From Anaerolineales bacterium (GTDB lineage: Bacteria > Chloroflexota > Anaerolineae > Anaerolineales > Villigracilaceae), in assembly GCA_015075725.1 (NCBI GenBank), contig JABTTV010000001.1, forward strand, positions 1,054,001 through 1,118,000: a stretch of DNA of 64,000 bases, written 5' to 3'. The notes beneath the pieces are model-generated. The model ran no database searches. It was not told the DNA's origin and saw only the letters and a list, made by a program, of their open reading frames with translations. Both the position numbers and the translations under genes were made by a program. Each line of letters opens with the position of its first letter. Position 1 is the first letter of the stretch. Below, in pieces: positions 17,165 through 25,697 of the stretch.

Positions 17165-19150
17165 ATGAACACAAAACAACTTTCGATCAGTCTTGTGATT
17201 TCCGTCTTGCTCATGTTGACTATTGCCGTGCCTGTTGCGGCGGGGGTGGGAAGAGTCGCAAAAGGGGAGGAAATGCCTGTTTCGCCGAATCAGGCACAGG
17301 GTCCGACCGATGCGGCGGAGATGGAAGCGTTCATGGACGAGTTGTTCGCGCGTCAAATGGACGAGAATCACATCGCGGGCGCGGCTGTCGCAGTCGTCAA
17401 GGATGGGCAGTTATTCTTTGCCAAAGGCTACGGGTACGCTGACCTTGAAAACAAAATTCCCGTTGACGTTGAAACAACAATGTTTCGCACCGGCTCGGTC
17501 GGCAAAGCAATCACTTGGACGGCGGTGATGCAACTCGTCGAGCAGGGCAAATTGGATTTGGACGCGGACATCAACACCTATCTCGATTTTCGCATCCCGG
17601 ATACCTATCCACAGCCGATCACGCTAAAGCATTTGATGACTCATACGTCGGGTATCGAAGACCGCTGGGTCGGAAGTTTGACCCCGGACGCCAGCGAACT
17701 GGTTCCCGAACGCGAATGGATGATCGCGAATTTCCCGGGTCGGGTGCGTCCGCCCGGCGAAATAGCAGGTTACTCGAACTACAACGCCATGTTGGGCGGA
17801 TATATCGTGGCGCAGGTATCGGGCGAGCCGTATGAGGAGTACATCCAGAAACATATCTTTGACCCGCTGGGCATGACTCACTCAACCGTCAAACCGCAAA
17901 TGCCGGGGAACCTGTTCCCGTTTGCCTCCAAGAGTTATACGTTCGTTGATGACGCCTTCCAACCGTTCCCTGATTATTTTCCCCAGCCCGCGGGACTGGC
18001 GTCGGGCTTTCATTGGGTCAGCGTCACAGACATGGCGCGGTTCATGATCGCGCGCCTTGAAGGCGGCTTCTACGGCAATGCCTCCACTGAGGTTCGCATT
18101 TTGGAAGAAGACACGGCGCGGCAAATGCTGACCACCCTGTACACTCCCGACCCGCGCCTGCGCGGTACGGCGTACGGCTTGTTCGATTTCAGCGATAACG
18201 GTCAGTTGGTTCTTGGTCACACAGGGTATGCGCCAGTGATGGTAAGCGAACTACTGCTGCTGCCCGACCAGCATCTGGGTGTATATGTAACCTACAACAG
18301 CCTGGGCGCCAGGGAGGGGGCATTGATTTTCCAACATTTTGGATTCCAAAGGGCGTTTTTTGACCATTACTATCCCGCCCCGGCGGTTTCTCCCATCCAA
18401 CCCCCGGCGGATTTTGCTCAACGCGCGGAACGGTTCGCGGGCTTTTACAAAGCCGCCAACAACCACTCCACCACCCCTGAAAAAGTAGCCCGGCTTTTCG
18501 GCGATGGCGCGCTGGAAATCCGTGATGGCGGTGACGGCACGCTGGTTGTTCCCATGGGGGGAGGGCACGAGCTGCGCTTTGTGGAAGTGGAGCCGCTTTA
18601 CTTCCGCCAGGTGGATGGTTCGCTTTCCATCGTTTTCCGAGAGGACGATCAGGGTCGTATTACCAACTTGTTTTTCGACCTCAGCCCTCATTATGGTTAC
18701 GTAAAAATGGATTGGTATGAAACGACCGGCTTCAATATGCTGTTAGCCCTGGGTTGCATCCTGATGTTCCTGTCCATGTTCCCGGTGGCGTTGGTGCGCG
18801 CGATTCGGAATCGCCGCTTTGCCCCCGCTTCACGATCCGCCCGCACAGCGGACTCGATCCTCTTCGGCATCAGCCTTCTGAATGTGTTGTTCGTGGTCGG
18901 TCTCGCGCTGTGGTTCCGCCCCATGCGCCCGTCGGAATTGCACGACATTCCACAGATCGTTGAGATCGTGATGGGGTTGGGCGTCTTGTCTGCCTTGCTG
19001 ACTCCCGCCTCGCTGGTCTACACCGCGCTAGCTTGGAAGGATCGCTATTGGGGCGTCGCCTATCGTATCTATTACACGTTGGCAACGATCGCGGCGGCCG
19101 CTTTTGTCTGGTTCCTGCATTACTGGAACTGGTTGGGCTGGCGGTATTAA
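17165..19150 (+). CDS. Beta-lactamase/penicillin-binding-like serine hydrolase with C-terminal membrane domain
   Basis: The 661-residue protein has a signal peptide (SLVISVLLMLTIAVPVAAG), a class C beta-lactamase/DD-peptidase-type domain with SxxK (SVGK, nucleophile about S111), the Tyr motif YSN (about 203) and HTG (GHTGYAP) in place of KTG, a beta-rich linker, and about four membrane spans in the last 150 residues. Relatives include esterases and peptide hydrolases, so true beta-lactamase activity is unlikely. ATG 17165 is chosen for the AAGGAG at 17151-17156 and the signal peptide. It is the first gene after the LuxR terminator and precedes three CPBP genes in the same direction. Confidence 0.88.
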   Translation: MNTKQLSISLVISVLLMLTIAVPVAAGVGRVAKGEEMPVSPNQAQGPTDAAEMEAFMDELFARQMDENHIAGAAVAVVKDGQLFFAKGYGYADLENKIPVDVETTMFRTGSVGKAITWTAVMQLVEQGKLDLDADINTYLDFRIPDTYPQPITLKHLMTHTSGIEDRWVGSLTPDASELVPEREWMIANFPGRVRPPGEIAGYSNYNAMLGGYIVAQVSGEPYEEYIQKHIFDPLGMTHSTVKPQMPGNLFPFASKSYTFVDDAFQPFPDYFPQPAGLASGFHWVSVTDMARFMIARLEGGFYGNASTEVRILEEDTARQMLTTLYTPDPRLRGTAYGLFDFSDNGQLVLGHTGYAPVMVSELLLLPDQHLGVYVTYNSLGAREGALIFQHFGFQRAFFDHYYPAPAVSPIQPPADFAQRAERFAGFYKAANNHSTTPEKVARLFGDGALEIRDGGDGTLVVPMGGGHELRFVEVEPLYFRQVDGSLSIVFREDDQGRITNLFFDLSPHYGYVKMDWYETTGFNMLLALGCILMFLSMFPVALVRAIRNRRFAPASRSARTADSILFGISLLNVLFVVGLALWFRPMRPSELHDIPQIVEIVMGLGVLSALLTPASLVYTALAWKDRYWGVAYRIYYTLATIAAAAFVWFLHYWNWLGWRY

Positions 19151-19162
19151 AACAATTCACAT

Positions 19163-19240
19163 GTGTAGTCGGTGCAAGAGAGCGCCGACTACACGGAGAC
19201 TATTTCAACGCTGGCGGGTGCGCCATCCGTCCCCGCCAGC
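19163..19240. repeat. Two consecutive hairpins between hydrolase and CPBP gene
   Basis: First hairpin: 13-bp stem 19163-19175 / 19182-19194 (gtgtagtcggtgc / gcgccgactacac, one G-T pair). Second: 9-bp stem 19210-19218 / 19232-19240 (gctggcggg / cccgccagc). Neither is followed by T-runs. They fill most of the 116-base gap and could attenuate or stabilise the message. Confidence 0.6.
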
Positions 19241-19266
19241 CAATCATGAGAAAAGGAGAAAATGAA

Positions 19267-20157
19267 ATGTCTACAATCGTTAAGAAATACCCTGCAATAT
19301 CCCTACTTGTCCTTGCCATGATTCTTGGCTTTGCGCCTGCGCTTGCCGTGGCTGCTGGTTTACTTCCCCCGGCGTGGATCCAACTTGGGGCGCTTAGCTC
19401 CAGTGTGGCAGCGGTTGTGCTCGTTCTGATCGAAGGTCGCAAGGGCGGACTGCGTGAATTGCTCAGCCGCGCCCTGATCTGGCGGGTCGGTATCCGCTGG
19501 TGGATCTTTGCATTGTTCTTCATGATCGTCCCATCTGTGGCTGCCCTCTACGTGTATCACTTGTTGGGCGGACCGTCTGTGGATTGGAGCGGGCTTCAGC
19601 CGCTGTATCAAATCGTTCCCGCGTTCGTCTTTCTCACCCTCGCGGCAGGGATCGGCGAGGAGTTTGGCTGGAGAGGATTTCTCCTGCCGCGGCTTCAATC
19701 CCGCCATAACGCGCTGGTTTCAGGTCTCATTGTCGGAGTCGCCTGGGCCACCTGGCATGTCCCCCTGTTTTTCATCGAGGGGACAAACCAGTACGAACAG
19801 CGATTGGCAAACGGAATGCTCCCCGCTATTCTCGGCTACGCAATGTTTGTGATCGTCCAATCGGTCCAATTCACCTGGCTGTTCAACAACACCAAAGGCA
19901 GTGTTCTGCTGGCGGCGGTTTTCCATGGCGCAAGCAATGCATGGGCTGGATATCTCGGCATGGGCAATGTCCCCTTTGGCGGGATTCTCACCCTTGCGGG
20001 TTTATCTGTGCTAATCACCGCTGTCGTCGTCCCGCTGGCTGGAGCAGAGAATCTCTCCCGCGCATTCAATCGAAACGTGCTTGAAATTAAGAATGGACAG
20101 CCTGATACCGTTCAGCCATCAAAAGAAGGAATTGCGCAACCCTCAGGCTCGCAATAA
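19267..20157 (+). CDS. CPBP family intramembrane metalloprotease (CAAX type), copy 1
   Basis: A 296-residue protein with about eight spans and the full CPBP signature: GIGEEFGWRGFLLPRLQSRH (EExxxR, glutamates about 130) and AWATWHVPLFF (motif 2 His), then NNTKGSVLLAAVFHGASNAW (motif 4 His). The family comprises Abi/CAAX-like glutamate metalloproteases acting inside the membrane, used in peptide maturation, bacteriocin self-immunity and stress signalling. The C-terminal 30 residues are hydrophilic. ATG 19267 follows an AAAAGGAG site; the longer frame upstream lacks one. It is most similar in motif wording to copy 4 at 27208. Confidence 0.92.
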   Translation: MSTIVKKYPAISLLVLAMILGFAPALAVAAGLLPPAWIQLGALSSSVAAVVLVLIEGRKGGLRELLSRALIWRVGIRWWIFALFFMIVPSVAALYVYHLLGGPSVDWSGLQPLYQIVPAFVFLTLAAGIGEEFGWRGFLLPRLQSRHNALVSGLIVGVAWATWHVPLFFIEGTNQYEQRLANGMLPAILGYAMFVIVQSVQFTWLFNNTKGSVLLAAVFHGASNAWAGYLGMGNVPFGGILTLAGLSVLITAVVVPLAGAENLSRAFNRNVLEIKNGQPDTVQPSKEGIAQPSGSQ

Positions 20158-20188
20158 GGATCTTTTGGTTACGAAATGGAGAGATTTC

Positions 20189-20962
20189 ATGTCTACTCAA
20201 AAAATAACATCCAATAAAGACCAATATACACTATGGCAGATCCTCGGCATTTGGGCAGGCGCCGCCCTGCCGATGGGAATCAGCTATTGGGTGGTCATGC
20301 CCATCCTGCTCTCACGCGGGAGCGTGAGTCCATTCGCGTTTCTCTTTTTGATCAATGCCGGATTGATCTGGCAGGGAGTCTTTGCCTATATCCTGCTGAG
20401 GCGCGAAGTGAAACCATTCACCTGGCAGGGCGTGGAGGACAGATTATGGCTATACACCCCTTCCGATCCCAGGACAGGTATTCCCTCGAAATGGCTTTTC
20501 CTGTGGACGATCCCACTCATCGCGATTTCCGTTATCGGGTTCTCGAACCTTGGATGGCTTGATGATCTGTGGTTGAAGGCTCTACCGTTTCTCGAGCCGC
20601 GTCCCTATGCGGTCATCCAAAACCTGGCTGGACCCGCCGTGGGACAGTGGTGGTTATTGGGCTTGCTGGCAGTGCAGATCGTGTTCAATTACCTTTTGGG
20701 TGAAGAATTGATCTTCCGTGGAATCCTGTTGCCCAAAATGAACGGCGTGTTCGGAAAGTGGGACTGGCTCGCCAACCACCTTCTGTTCACGGCATACCAT
20801 CTGCATTTCATCTGGAATACCCCCGCGCGCCTGCTCCTCGATTGGACCTATTCCCTGCCCGCAAAACGCTTCAAATCCTATTGGATGGGAGCCATCGTTC
20901 ATGGGTTTGACGCCCTGGGTCTGATATTCATGTTCATCATGGCTATCATGGGATTGGTTTAG
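20189..20962 (+). CDS. CPBP family intramembrane metalloprotease, copy 2
   Basis: The 257-residue protein has six to eight spans and the motif YLLGEELIFRGILLPKM (EExxxR) with AYHLHF for the second histidine and IVHGFDA for the last. Its N-terminus (MSTQKITSNKDQYTLWQILG) is nearly identical to that of copy 3, and the two share GVFGKWDW after motif 1, so they are a tandem duplication. ATG 20189 is chosen for the shared N-terminus and the GGAGAG upstream. It is 31 bases after copy 1. Confidence 0.92.
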   Translation: MSTQKITSNKDQYTLWQILGIWAGAALPMGISYWVVMPILLSRGSVSPFAFLFLINAGLIWQGVFAYILLRREVKPFTWQGVEDRLWLYTPSDPRTGIPSKWLFLWTIPLIAISVIGFSNLGWLDDLWLKALPFLEPRPYAVIQNLAGPAVGQWWLLGLLAVQIVFNYLLGEELIFRGILLPKMNGVFGKWDWLANHLLFTAYHLHFIWNTPARLLLDWTYSLPAKRFKSYWMGAIVHGFDALGLIFMFIMAIMGLV

Positions 20963-21000
20963 AACAGAATGACAAGGTTGTTCAATAAAGGAGAAATCTC

Positions 21001-21798
21001 ATGTCAACACAGGAAATAACATCTAAAAAAGATCAATACACTCTCTGGCAGATCCTCGGAATCTGGCTTGCAGGCGGCGCGCCGATGTGGCTGTTGAGTT
21101 GGGTGGCTTATCCCACCCTGAGCGCCGGACTCCCGCCATTGGACGCAGGTCTGTTGCGCTACAAATTGCTCACTGTCGGGCTGATCTGGCAGTTTGCGCT
21201 GGCGATGATCATTCTCTATCGCGAAGAGGGAAACATCCGTCTGGGGACGATCAGCCGTCGTTTCTGGCTGAACCACCCAAAGTCCGCGCGAAGCGGGGAG
21301 ACGAAGAAATCCTTGTGGTGGTGGATCATTCCGCTGATCCTGCTTGTTGCCTTCGTGGAAATCGGTTTTCGGGATACGCTTGTCAACTTGTGGACGGGGA
21401 TCTTCCCCTTCTTCGCCGAGCGGGAAGGCTACGATGCGTCCGCAATGTTCACTCCTGAATTGCGCGCGCAGATGGTCGGCGCGTGGGGATTACTCGGGGT
21501 GCTCTTTGTGAATGCGCTGTTCAATACGTTCCTCGGCGAGGAGTTCCTGTTCCGCGGCGTGTTGCTCCCCAAAATGGAAGGCGTGTTCGGCAAATGGGAC
21601 TGGGTCGCCAATGGTGTGATCTTCGGCTTCTATCATCTTCACCAGCCCTGGGGCATCCTCTCGTCCGTTCTGACGGGTTGGATGTATACCTTTCCCGCCA
21701 GACGATTCCGCACGACCTGGTTCTCGATCATTCTGCACTCGGGGCAGAGCGTATATCTCCTTTTCCTGATCCTGGGACTCGTTCTTGGTCTGGCGTAA
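21001..21798 (+). CDS. CPBP family intramembrane metalloprotease, copy 3
   Basis: A 265-residue paralogue of copy 2 with FLGEEFLFRGVLLPKMEG (EExxxR), FYHLHQPWG and IILHSGQS as motif residues. The N-terminal 20 residues are conserved with copy 2 at protein and largely at DNA level, including the Trp-rich QYTLWQILGIW stretch before the first span. That stretch may be a cytosolic or interfacial docking segment (inference). An AAAGGAGA site lies 5 bases before the ATG. The gap to copy 2 is 38 bases. Confidence 0.92.
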   Translation: MSTQEITSKKDQYTLWQILGIWLAGGAPMWLLSWVAYPTLSAGLPPLDAGLLRYKLLTVGLIWQFALAMIILYREEGNIRLGTISRRFWLNHPKSARSGETKKSLWWWIIPLILLVAFVEIGFRDTLVNLWTGIFPFFAEREGYDASAMFTPELRAQMVGAWGLLGVLFVNALFNTFLGEEFLFRGVLLPKMEGVFGKWDWVANGVIFGFYHLHQPWGILSSVLTGWMYTFPARRFRTTWFSIILHSGQSVYLLFLILGLVLGLA

Positions 21799-21817
21799 CT
21801 CCTGCCATGGAGTGAAT

Positions 21818-22102
21818 ATGACGCAATCCATCAGTTTGAATTCGCAAAATAAGTACGAGATTCATATTTACGGTCAGCCGGACGCCTCGTGGCTGGTTTG
21901 GTTCGGTCAAGCCGATGTCCGTTCCGATACTCTGGCTGACGACACGCAGGTGACCACGTTCTCGAACATCGTCATGGATCAAGCCGGGTTGGTCGGTTTA
22001 ATACGCCGCTTGCACGGATTGGGGATCGTGTTGATATCCGTCCAACTCGAAATGCTGGGAAGAACAACGGTGAAAGAGTACCCAAAAGGGGAGGCATCAT
22101 GA
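21818..22102 (+). CDS. Small soluble protein of unknown function, coupled to the reductase-like gene
   Basis: 94 residues with no signal peptide or membrane span: two beta strands (NKYEIHIYGQPDASWLVWFG), a short acidic loop (DVRSDTLADDTQ) and a C-terminal helix-strand (DQAGLVGLIRRLHGLGIVLI). It begins at ATG 21818 behind a GGAGTG site, 19 bases after copy 3, and its stop overlaps the next ATG (ATGA). It has the size and alpha/beta character of a small regulator or binding domain. No family recognised. Confidence 0.72.
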   Translation: MTQSISLNSQNKYEIHIYGQPDASWLVWFGQADVRSDTLADDTQVTTFSNIVMDQAGLVGLIRRLHGLGIVLISVQLEMLGRTTVKEYPKGEAS

Positions 22103-23046
22103 AAATCCTCATGTTCGGAGCAGGTGTTATCAACACCCTCTATGGTTATGCCCTGGCACAGGCGGGCAATGACGTGACGCATTACGTCCGCCCTGGGAAG
22201 AAGAAAATGTTCGGGAACGGGATCCGTCTCAACTTCCTGGACGGACGCGAAAATCCGCCGAAGCAGGCATCCGTGCATTATCCGGTGAAAATCGTCGAAG
22301 AATTCTCCAGCGCGGATGGTTATGAACTTATCATTGTCAGCGTACGGCATTATCAACTCGATTCGGTTATGCCCGTAATCAGGGATAAAATCGGTAACAC
22401 CGACATTCTCATCTTCAACGGCAATTGGGACGGCATCGATAATCTCGACCAATATCTGCCGCGCTCACAATACCTCTTGGGATTCCCCGTCGCGGGTGGC
22501 GGTTACAATGGGATGACTCTTGACGGCGCATTGCTCGACGAGATTCGGCTCGGCGAACTGGACGGCAAATCCACGTCGCGGCTGGAGCGCATTGCAAACG
22601 TGTTTCGGGGCGCGGACATCAAGGTGGATGTGCAGTTCAACATGCAGCACTGGCTGTGGGTTCACTTCGCCATCAACAGCGGAATCATCGGCGCGGCGTT
22701 CAAGGCAGGCAGTGCGCAGAAACTATTGAACAGTATTCCGCTTTTGCGAAAAGGAATCCTTGCGGGGCGCGAAGCGTTGGAAGTCTGTCGCGCAAGAGGC
22801 GTGAACGTGGACTCCTTCGAAGACGCGAAATCCTTCTATCTTCCCGTCTGGCTCGCGGCGGTGGGCGTGTGGTACATGATGAAAACCAACCTGCCCGCCC
22901 GCAAGATCATGGAAACGCACACGGCGGTGGACGAACTGCAAGTCATCTACCGCGACGTATTGAAATCGGGCGAGGAACGGGGTATCCCCATGCCGCATTT
23001 CAAGTCATTGAAACCGTATGTGGATAATCCGCCTGCATTGCATTAA
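22099..23046 (+). CDS. Ketopantoate reductase (PanE/ApbA) family protein
   Basis: The 315-residue protein opens with a Rossmann nucleotide-binding loop (MKILMFGAGVINTLYGYAL, GxGxxx variant) and continues as a 6-phosphogluconate-dehydrogenase-like fold with a helical C-terminal half. PanE reduces 2-dehydropantoate with NADPH, but GAGVIN is not the standard GxGxxG, and no pantothenate gene is nearby. A different 2-oxoacid or a non-enzymatic role is possible. It is translationally coupled to the 94-residue protein and precedes the ABC exporter by 33 bases. Confidence 0.82.
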   Translation: MKILMFGAGVINTLYGYALAQAGNDVTHYVRPGKKKMFGNGIRLNFLDGRENPPKQASVHYPVKIVEEFSSADGYELIIVSVRHYQLDSVMPVIRDKIGNTDILIFNGNWDGIDNLDQYLPRSQYLLGFPVAGGGYNGMTLDGALLDEIRLGELDGKSTSRLERIANVFRGADIKVDVQFNMQHWLWVHFAINSGIIGAAFKAGSAQKLLNSIPLLRKGILAGREALEVCRARGVNVDSFEDAKSFYLPVWLAAVGVWYMMKTNLPARKIMETHTAVDELQVIYRDVLKSGEERGIPMPHFKSLKPYVDNPPALH

Positions 23047-23079
23047 TCATATTGAAAGAAAGTTAAAAAGGAAACTCTT

Positions 23080-23958
23080 ATGCACCTCACCATCCAATCC
23101 CTCTCCAAACAATACCGCCGCGACTTCTGGGGTCTGCGCGATTTTGACCTCGAAGTGAAGCCCGGCGTCATCGGCTTGCTGGGACCGAACGGCGCGGGCA
23201 AATCCACGCTCATGCGCATGCTTGCCACCATCACCCAGCCCAGCGCAGGGACGATCCAGTGGAACGGCGTGGACGTGGTCAAAGCGCCCGACGCACTGCG
23301 TTCCACGCTCGGCTACCTGCCGCAGGATTTCGGCGTCTATCCCAATTTAAGCGCGCTGGAATTTCTCGAATACATCGCCGCCATCAAAGGCTTGGACGCC
23401 AAGTCCGCGCGCCGCCGCATCGAAGAATTGCTCGTGCTGGTCAACCTCGTCCACGCCGCGAAGCGACCGCTGGGCGGCTATTCGGGCGGGATGAAGCAGC
23501 GCGTCGGCATCGCCCAGGCATTGCTCAACGATCCGCAACTGCTCATCGTGGACGAACCGACGGTGGGACTCGACCCCGAAGAGCGCGTACGCTTCCGCAA
23601 CCTGCTCTCCGACCTTTCGGGCGAGCGCATCATCTTCCTCTCCACGCACATCGTCTCGGACGTGGAAGCGACCGCCACCGAGATCGTCGTCATCAACAAA
23701 GGACGCAAACTCCAGCACGCCGCGCCTGAAAAATTATTGCAGACTCTTGAAGGGAAAGTCTGGCAGTGGGTCATTCCCTCCGATGCCCTGCCCGCGCTCA
23801 AGCAGAAACACATCATCAGCGGAGTCATCCGCCGTCAGGATGGGATTCAGGTTCGGGCGGTGAGTGAAGCGGCTCCCGCGTCCAACGCCCAGCCCGTCCC
23901 GCCGAGTCTCGAAGATGTGTATCTCCAACTCGTTTCGCAAAATGGAGCGTCGCAATGA
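23080..23958 (+). CDS. ABC transporter ATP-binding protein (exporter, ABC-2 type)
   Basis: A 292-residue ATPase with Walker A GLLGPNGAGKSTLMRM (about residues 30-45), Q-loop LPQDFGVYPN, signature YSGGMKQRVGIAQALL, Walker B LLIVDEPTVGLDPEE and H-loop STHIVSD, followed by a 75-residue C-terminal extension typical of natural-product or peptide exporters (BcrA/DrrA-like). It is coupled by an ATGA overlap to the permease. The substrate is unknown; the CPBP neighbours suggest a peptide or lipid (inference). Confidence 0.94.
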   Translation: MHLTIQSLSKQYRRDFWGLRDFDLEVKPGVIGLLGPNGAGKSTLMRMLATITQPSAGTIQWNGVDVVKAPDALRSTLGYLPQDFGVYPNLSALEFLEYIAAIKGLDAKSARRRIEELLVLVNLVHAAKRPLGGYSGGMKQRVGIAQALLNDPQLLIVDEPTVGLDPEERVRFRNLLSDLSGERIIFLSTHIVSDVEATATEIVVINKGRKLQHAAPEKLLQTLEGKVWQWVIPSDALPALKQKHIISGVIRRQDGIQVRAVSEAAPASNAQPVPPSLEDVYLQLVSQNGASQ

Positions 23959-25517
23959 ACAGCCTGCGAACGCTCTTCCACATGGCGCGCGCGGACTTTT
24001 TCGAGCGCACACGTCGTTATAGTTTTTTGGTCATGTTGGGGTTGGTGGTCTGGCTTGGGTATCTCTCCGCGACAGGCGCGCTGGTGATGAGCGTGCCGCC
24101 CAACTACGTGGGCGAAGTCAACTCACCGTGGGTCGGCGCGTTGATGACCGTCACGGTCACGATATTTCTCGGCTGGTTCGGTTTTTATCTCGTCAAAGGT
24201 TCGGTCGCGCGCGATTACGAGACGGGCGTTGGGCAGATCATCGCCACCACGCCGCTTTCGCGTCCGCTGTATGCGCTCGGCAAATGGCTGAGCAACTTCG
24301 CCGTGCTGGGCGTGATGGTCGTCATCCTCATGTTCGCGGGCATTGCCATGAATCTCTTTTTCAGCAGCGCGCCGCTCGATCTGTGGGCATTGACCGCGCC
24401 GCTGCTCTTCCTCGCGCTCCCGTGCATGGCGGTCGTTGCCGCGCTTGCCGTTCTCTTTGAAACCGTCGGCTGGCTGCGCGGCGGCTTCGGCAACGTCGTT
24501 TATTTTTTCCTCTTTTTCATGGGGCTCATTCCCGGCTTAGAAGCCGAATCCTACCAGCCCATGCTCGACCCGACAGGTCTCCGTCTCATCGGAGACCGCA
24601 TCGCGCAAGCCGCAAAAATGATCTACCCCGAAAGTGAAGGCGATTTTGCATTTCAAATCGTGACCAGCGCCGCCGAAGTCAAATACTTTCTGTACAACGG
24701 TTTCGCGTGGACTGCCGACATCCTCCTGCCGCGCTTCGCCTTCGTTTTGATGGCGATTGGACTCGCTGTGCTTGCCGCCCTTTTCTTCGACCGATTCAAC
24801 ACGGCGAAAGTTCTACGCGGGAAGAAACGCCTCAATCCCAACCCCGCGCGGGATTCTGCTTCCGAGCCTTCCCCACTCCCCAACATTCACCTGACCTTGC
24901 TCCCAAACACGCGGCGCTTCCGTTTTGGCGCACTCTATCTCGCCGAATTGAAAATGCTCCTCAAAGGGCGACGCTGGTGGTGGTATCTGACATCGCTTGG
25001 GCTGGTCATTGCCCAAGTCGCCGTGCCGCAAGGGACGACTGCCTTCCTGCTCGCCGTTGCCTGGCTGTGGATGATTCTGCTTCTAAGCGCGTTGGGTAAC
25101 CGCGAAGCCTTGCACAATACAAGTGAAATTGTCTTCTCCGCACCGAGACCCACGCTTAACCAACTACCCGCTGCGTGGCTTGCCGCCTTCACTGTCACTG
25201 CGCTGATGGGGTCGGGCGCGTTCCTGCGCCACCTCCTCGATGGTGAAATCACCCGCCTCCTCGCATGGATGAGCGGCGCGCTGTTCATCCCCTCCCTCGC
25301 GCTCGCCCTCGGTGTGCTGACCTCCAGCCGCAAACCCTTCGAAGTCATCTACGTCACGTGGATGTATCTCATCCTCAATGCTGTGCCCACGCTGGATTTT
25401 GTCGGCGTCACGCCCGAAAGCCCCTGGCAGTTTTACGCCATATCCTCATTTGCCCTGCTTGCTCTCGCTGCCTTTGTCCGTCACTCGCAGTTAACGGGAT
25501 GGAAGTTTACGAAGTGA
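23955..25517 (+). CDS. ABC-2 type permease, large
   Basis: The 520-residue membrane protein has about 12 spans in two six-span halves joined near residues 285-325 by a hydrophilic loop rich in Pro and Asn. The N-terminal half (MARADFFERTRRYSFLVMLG, then VKGSVARDYETGVGQIIATT) is characteristic of ABC-2 permeases such as those of lipid or bacteriocin exporters. The two halves suggest an internal duplication, so one polypeptide may supply the whole membrane channel. It is the last gene of the rightward run that starts at the hydrolase; a bidirectional terminator lies 110 bases downstream. Confidence 0.88.
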   Translation: MNSLRTLFHMARADFFERTRRYSFLVMLGLVVWLGYLSATGALVMSVPPNYVGEVNSPWVGALMTVTVTIFLGWFGFYLVKGSVARDYETGVGQIIATTPLSRPLYALGKWLSNFAVLGVMVVILMFAGIAMNLFFSSAPLDLWALTAPLLFLALPCMAVVAALAVLFETVGWLRGGFGNVVYFFLFFMGLIPGLEAESYQPMLDPTGLRLIGDRIAQAAKMIYPESEGDFAFQIVTSAAEVKYFLYNGFAWTADILLPRFAFVLMAIGLAVLAALFFDRFNTAKVLRGKKRLNPNPARDSASEPSPLPNIHLTLLPNTRRFRFGALYLAELKMLLKGRRWWWYLTSLGLVIAQVAVPQGTTAFLLAVAWLWMILLLSALGNREALHNTSEIVFSAPRPTLNQLPAAWLAAFTVTALMGSGAFLRHLLDGEITRLLAWMSGALFIPSLALALGVLTSSRKPFEVIYVTWMYLILNAVPTLDFVGVTPESPWQFYAISSFALLALAAFVRHSQLTGWKFTK

Positions 25518-25626
25518 AACCTGTTTCGTCTTCTGGCCTCCTCTCGTAACCTTTGTCCTGGCGCGGCGGATGAGTCGATTAATAATTTTGAAATTCTGGT
25601 AAACGAGAAACTTCTTTACGCTGAAG

Positions 25627-25660
25627 AAAAGAATCCCGAACAAATGATCGGGATTCTTTT
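25627..25660. terminator. Bidirectional terminator between ABC permease and lipoprotein gene
   Basis: Perfect 13-bp stem (25627-25639 / 25648-25660) with AAAA at the left foot and TTTT at the right foot, loop of 8. It serves the rightward permease gene and the leftward lipoprotein gene. Confidence 0.85.
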
Positions 25661-25697
25661 ATGTTGTTTTGAAGGAATTATCGATACAGAGAGGGTG

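Noticed and set aside
17165..19150. True class C beta-lactamase (resistance gene)
   Set aside because: The third motif is HTG rather than KTG, and the protein has a long linker and a membrane tail, as in peptidase/esterase relatives.
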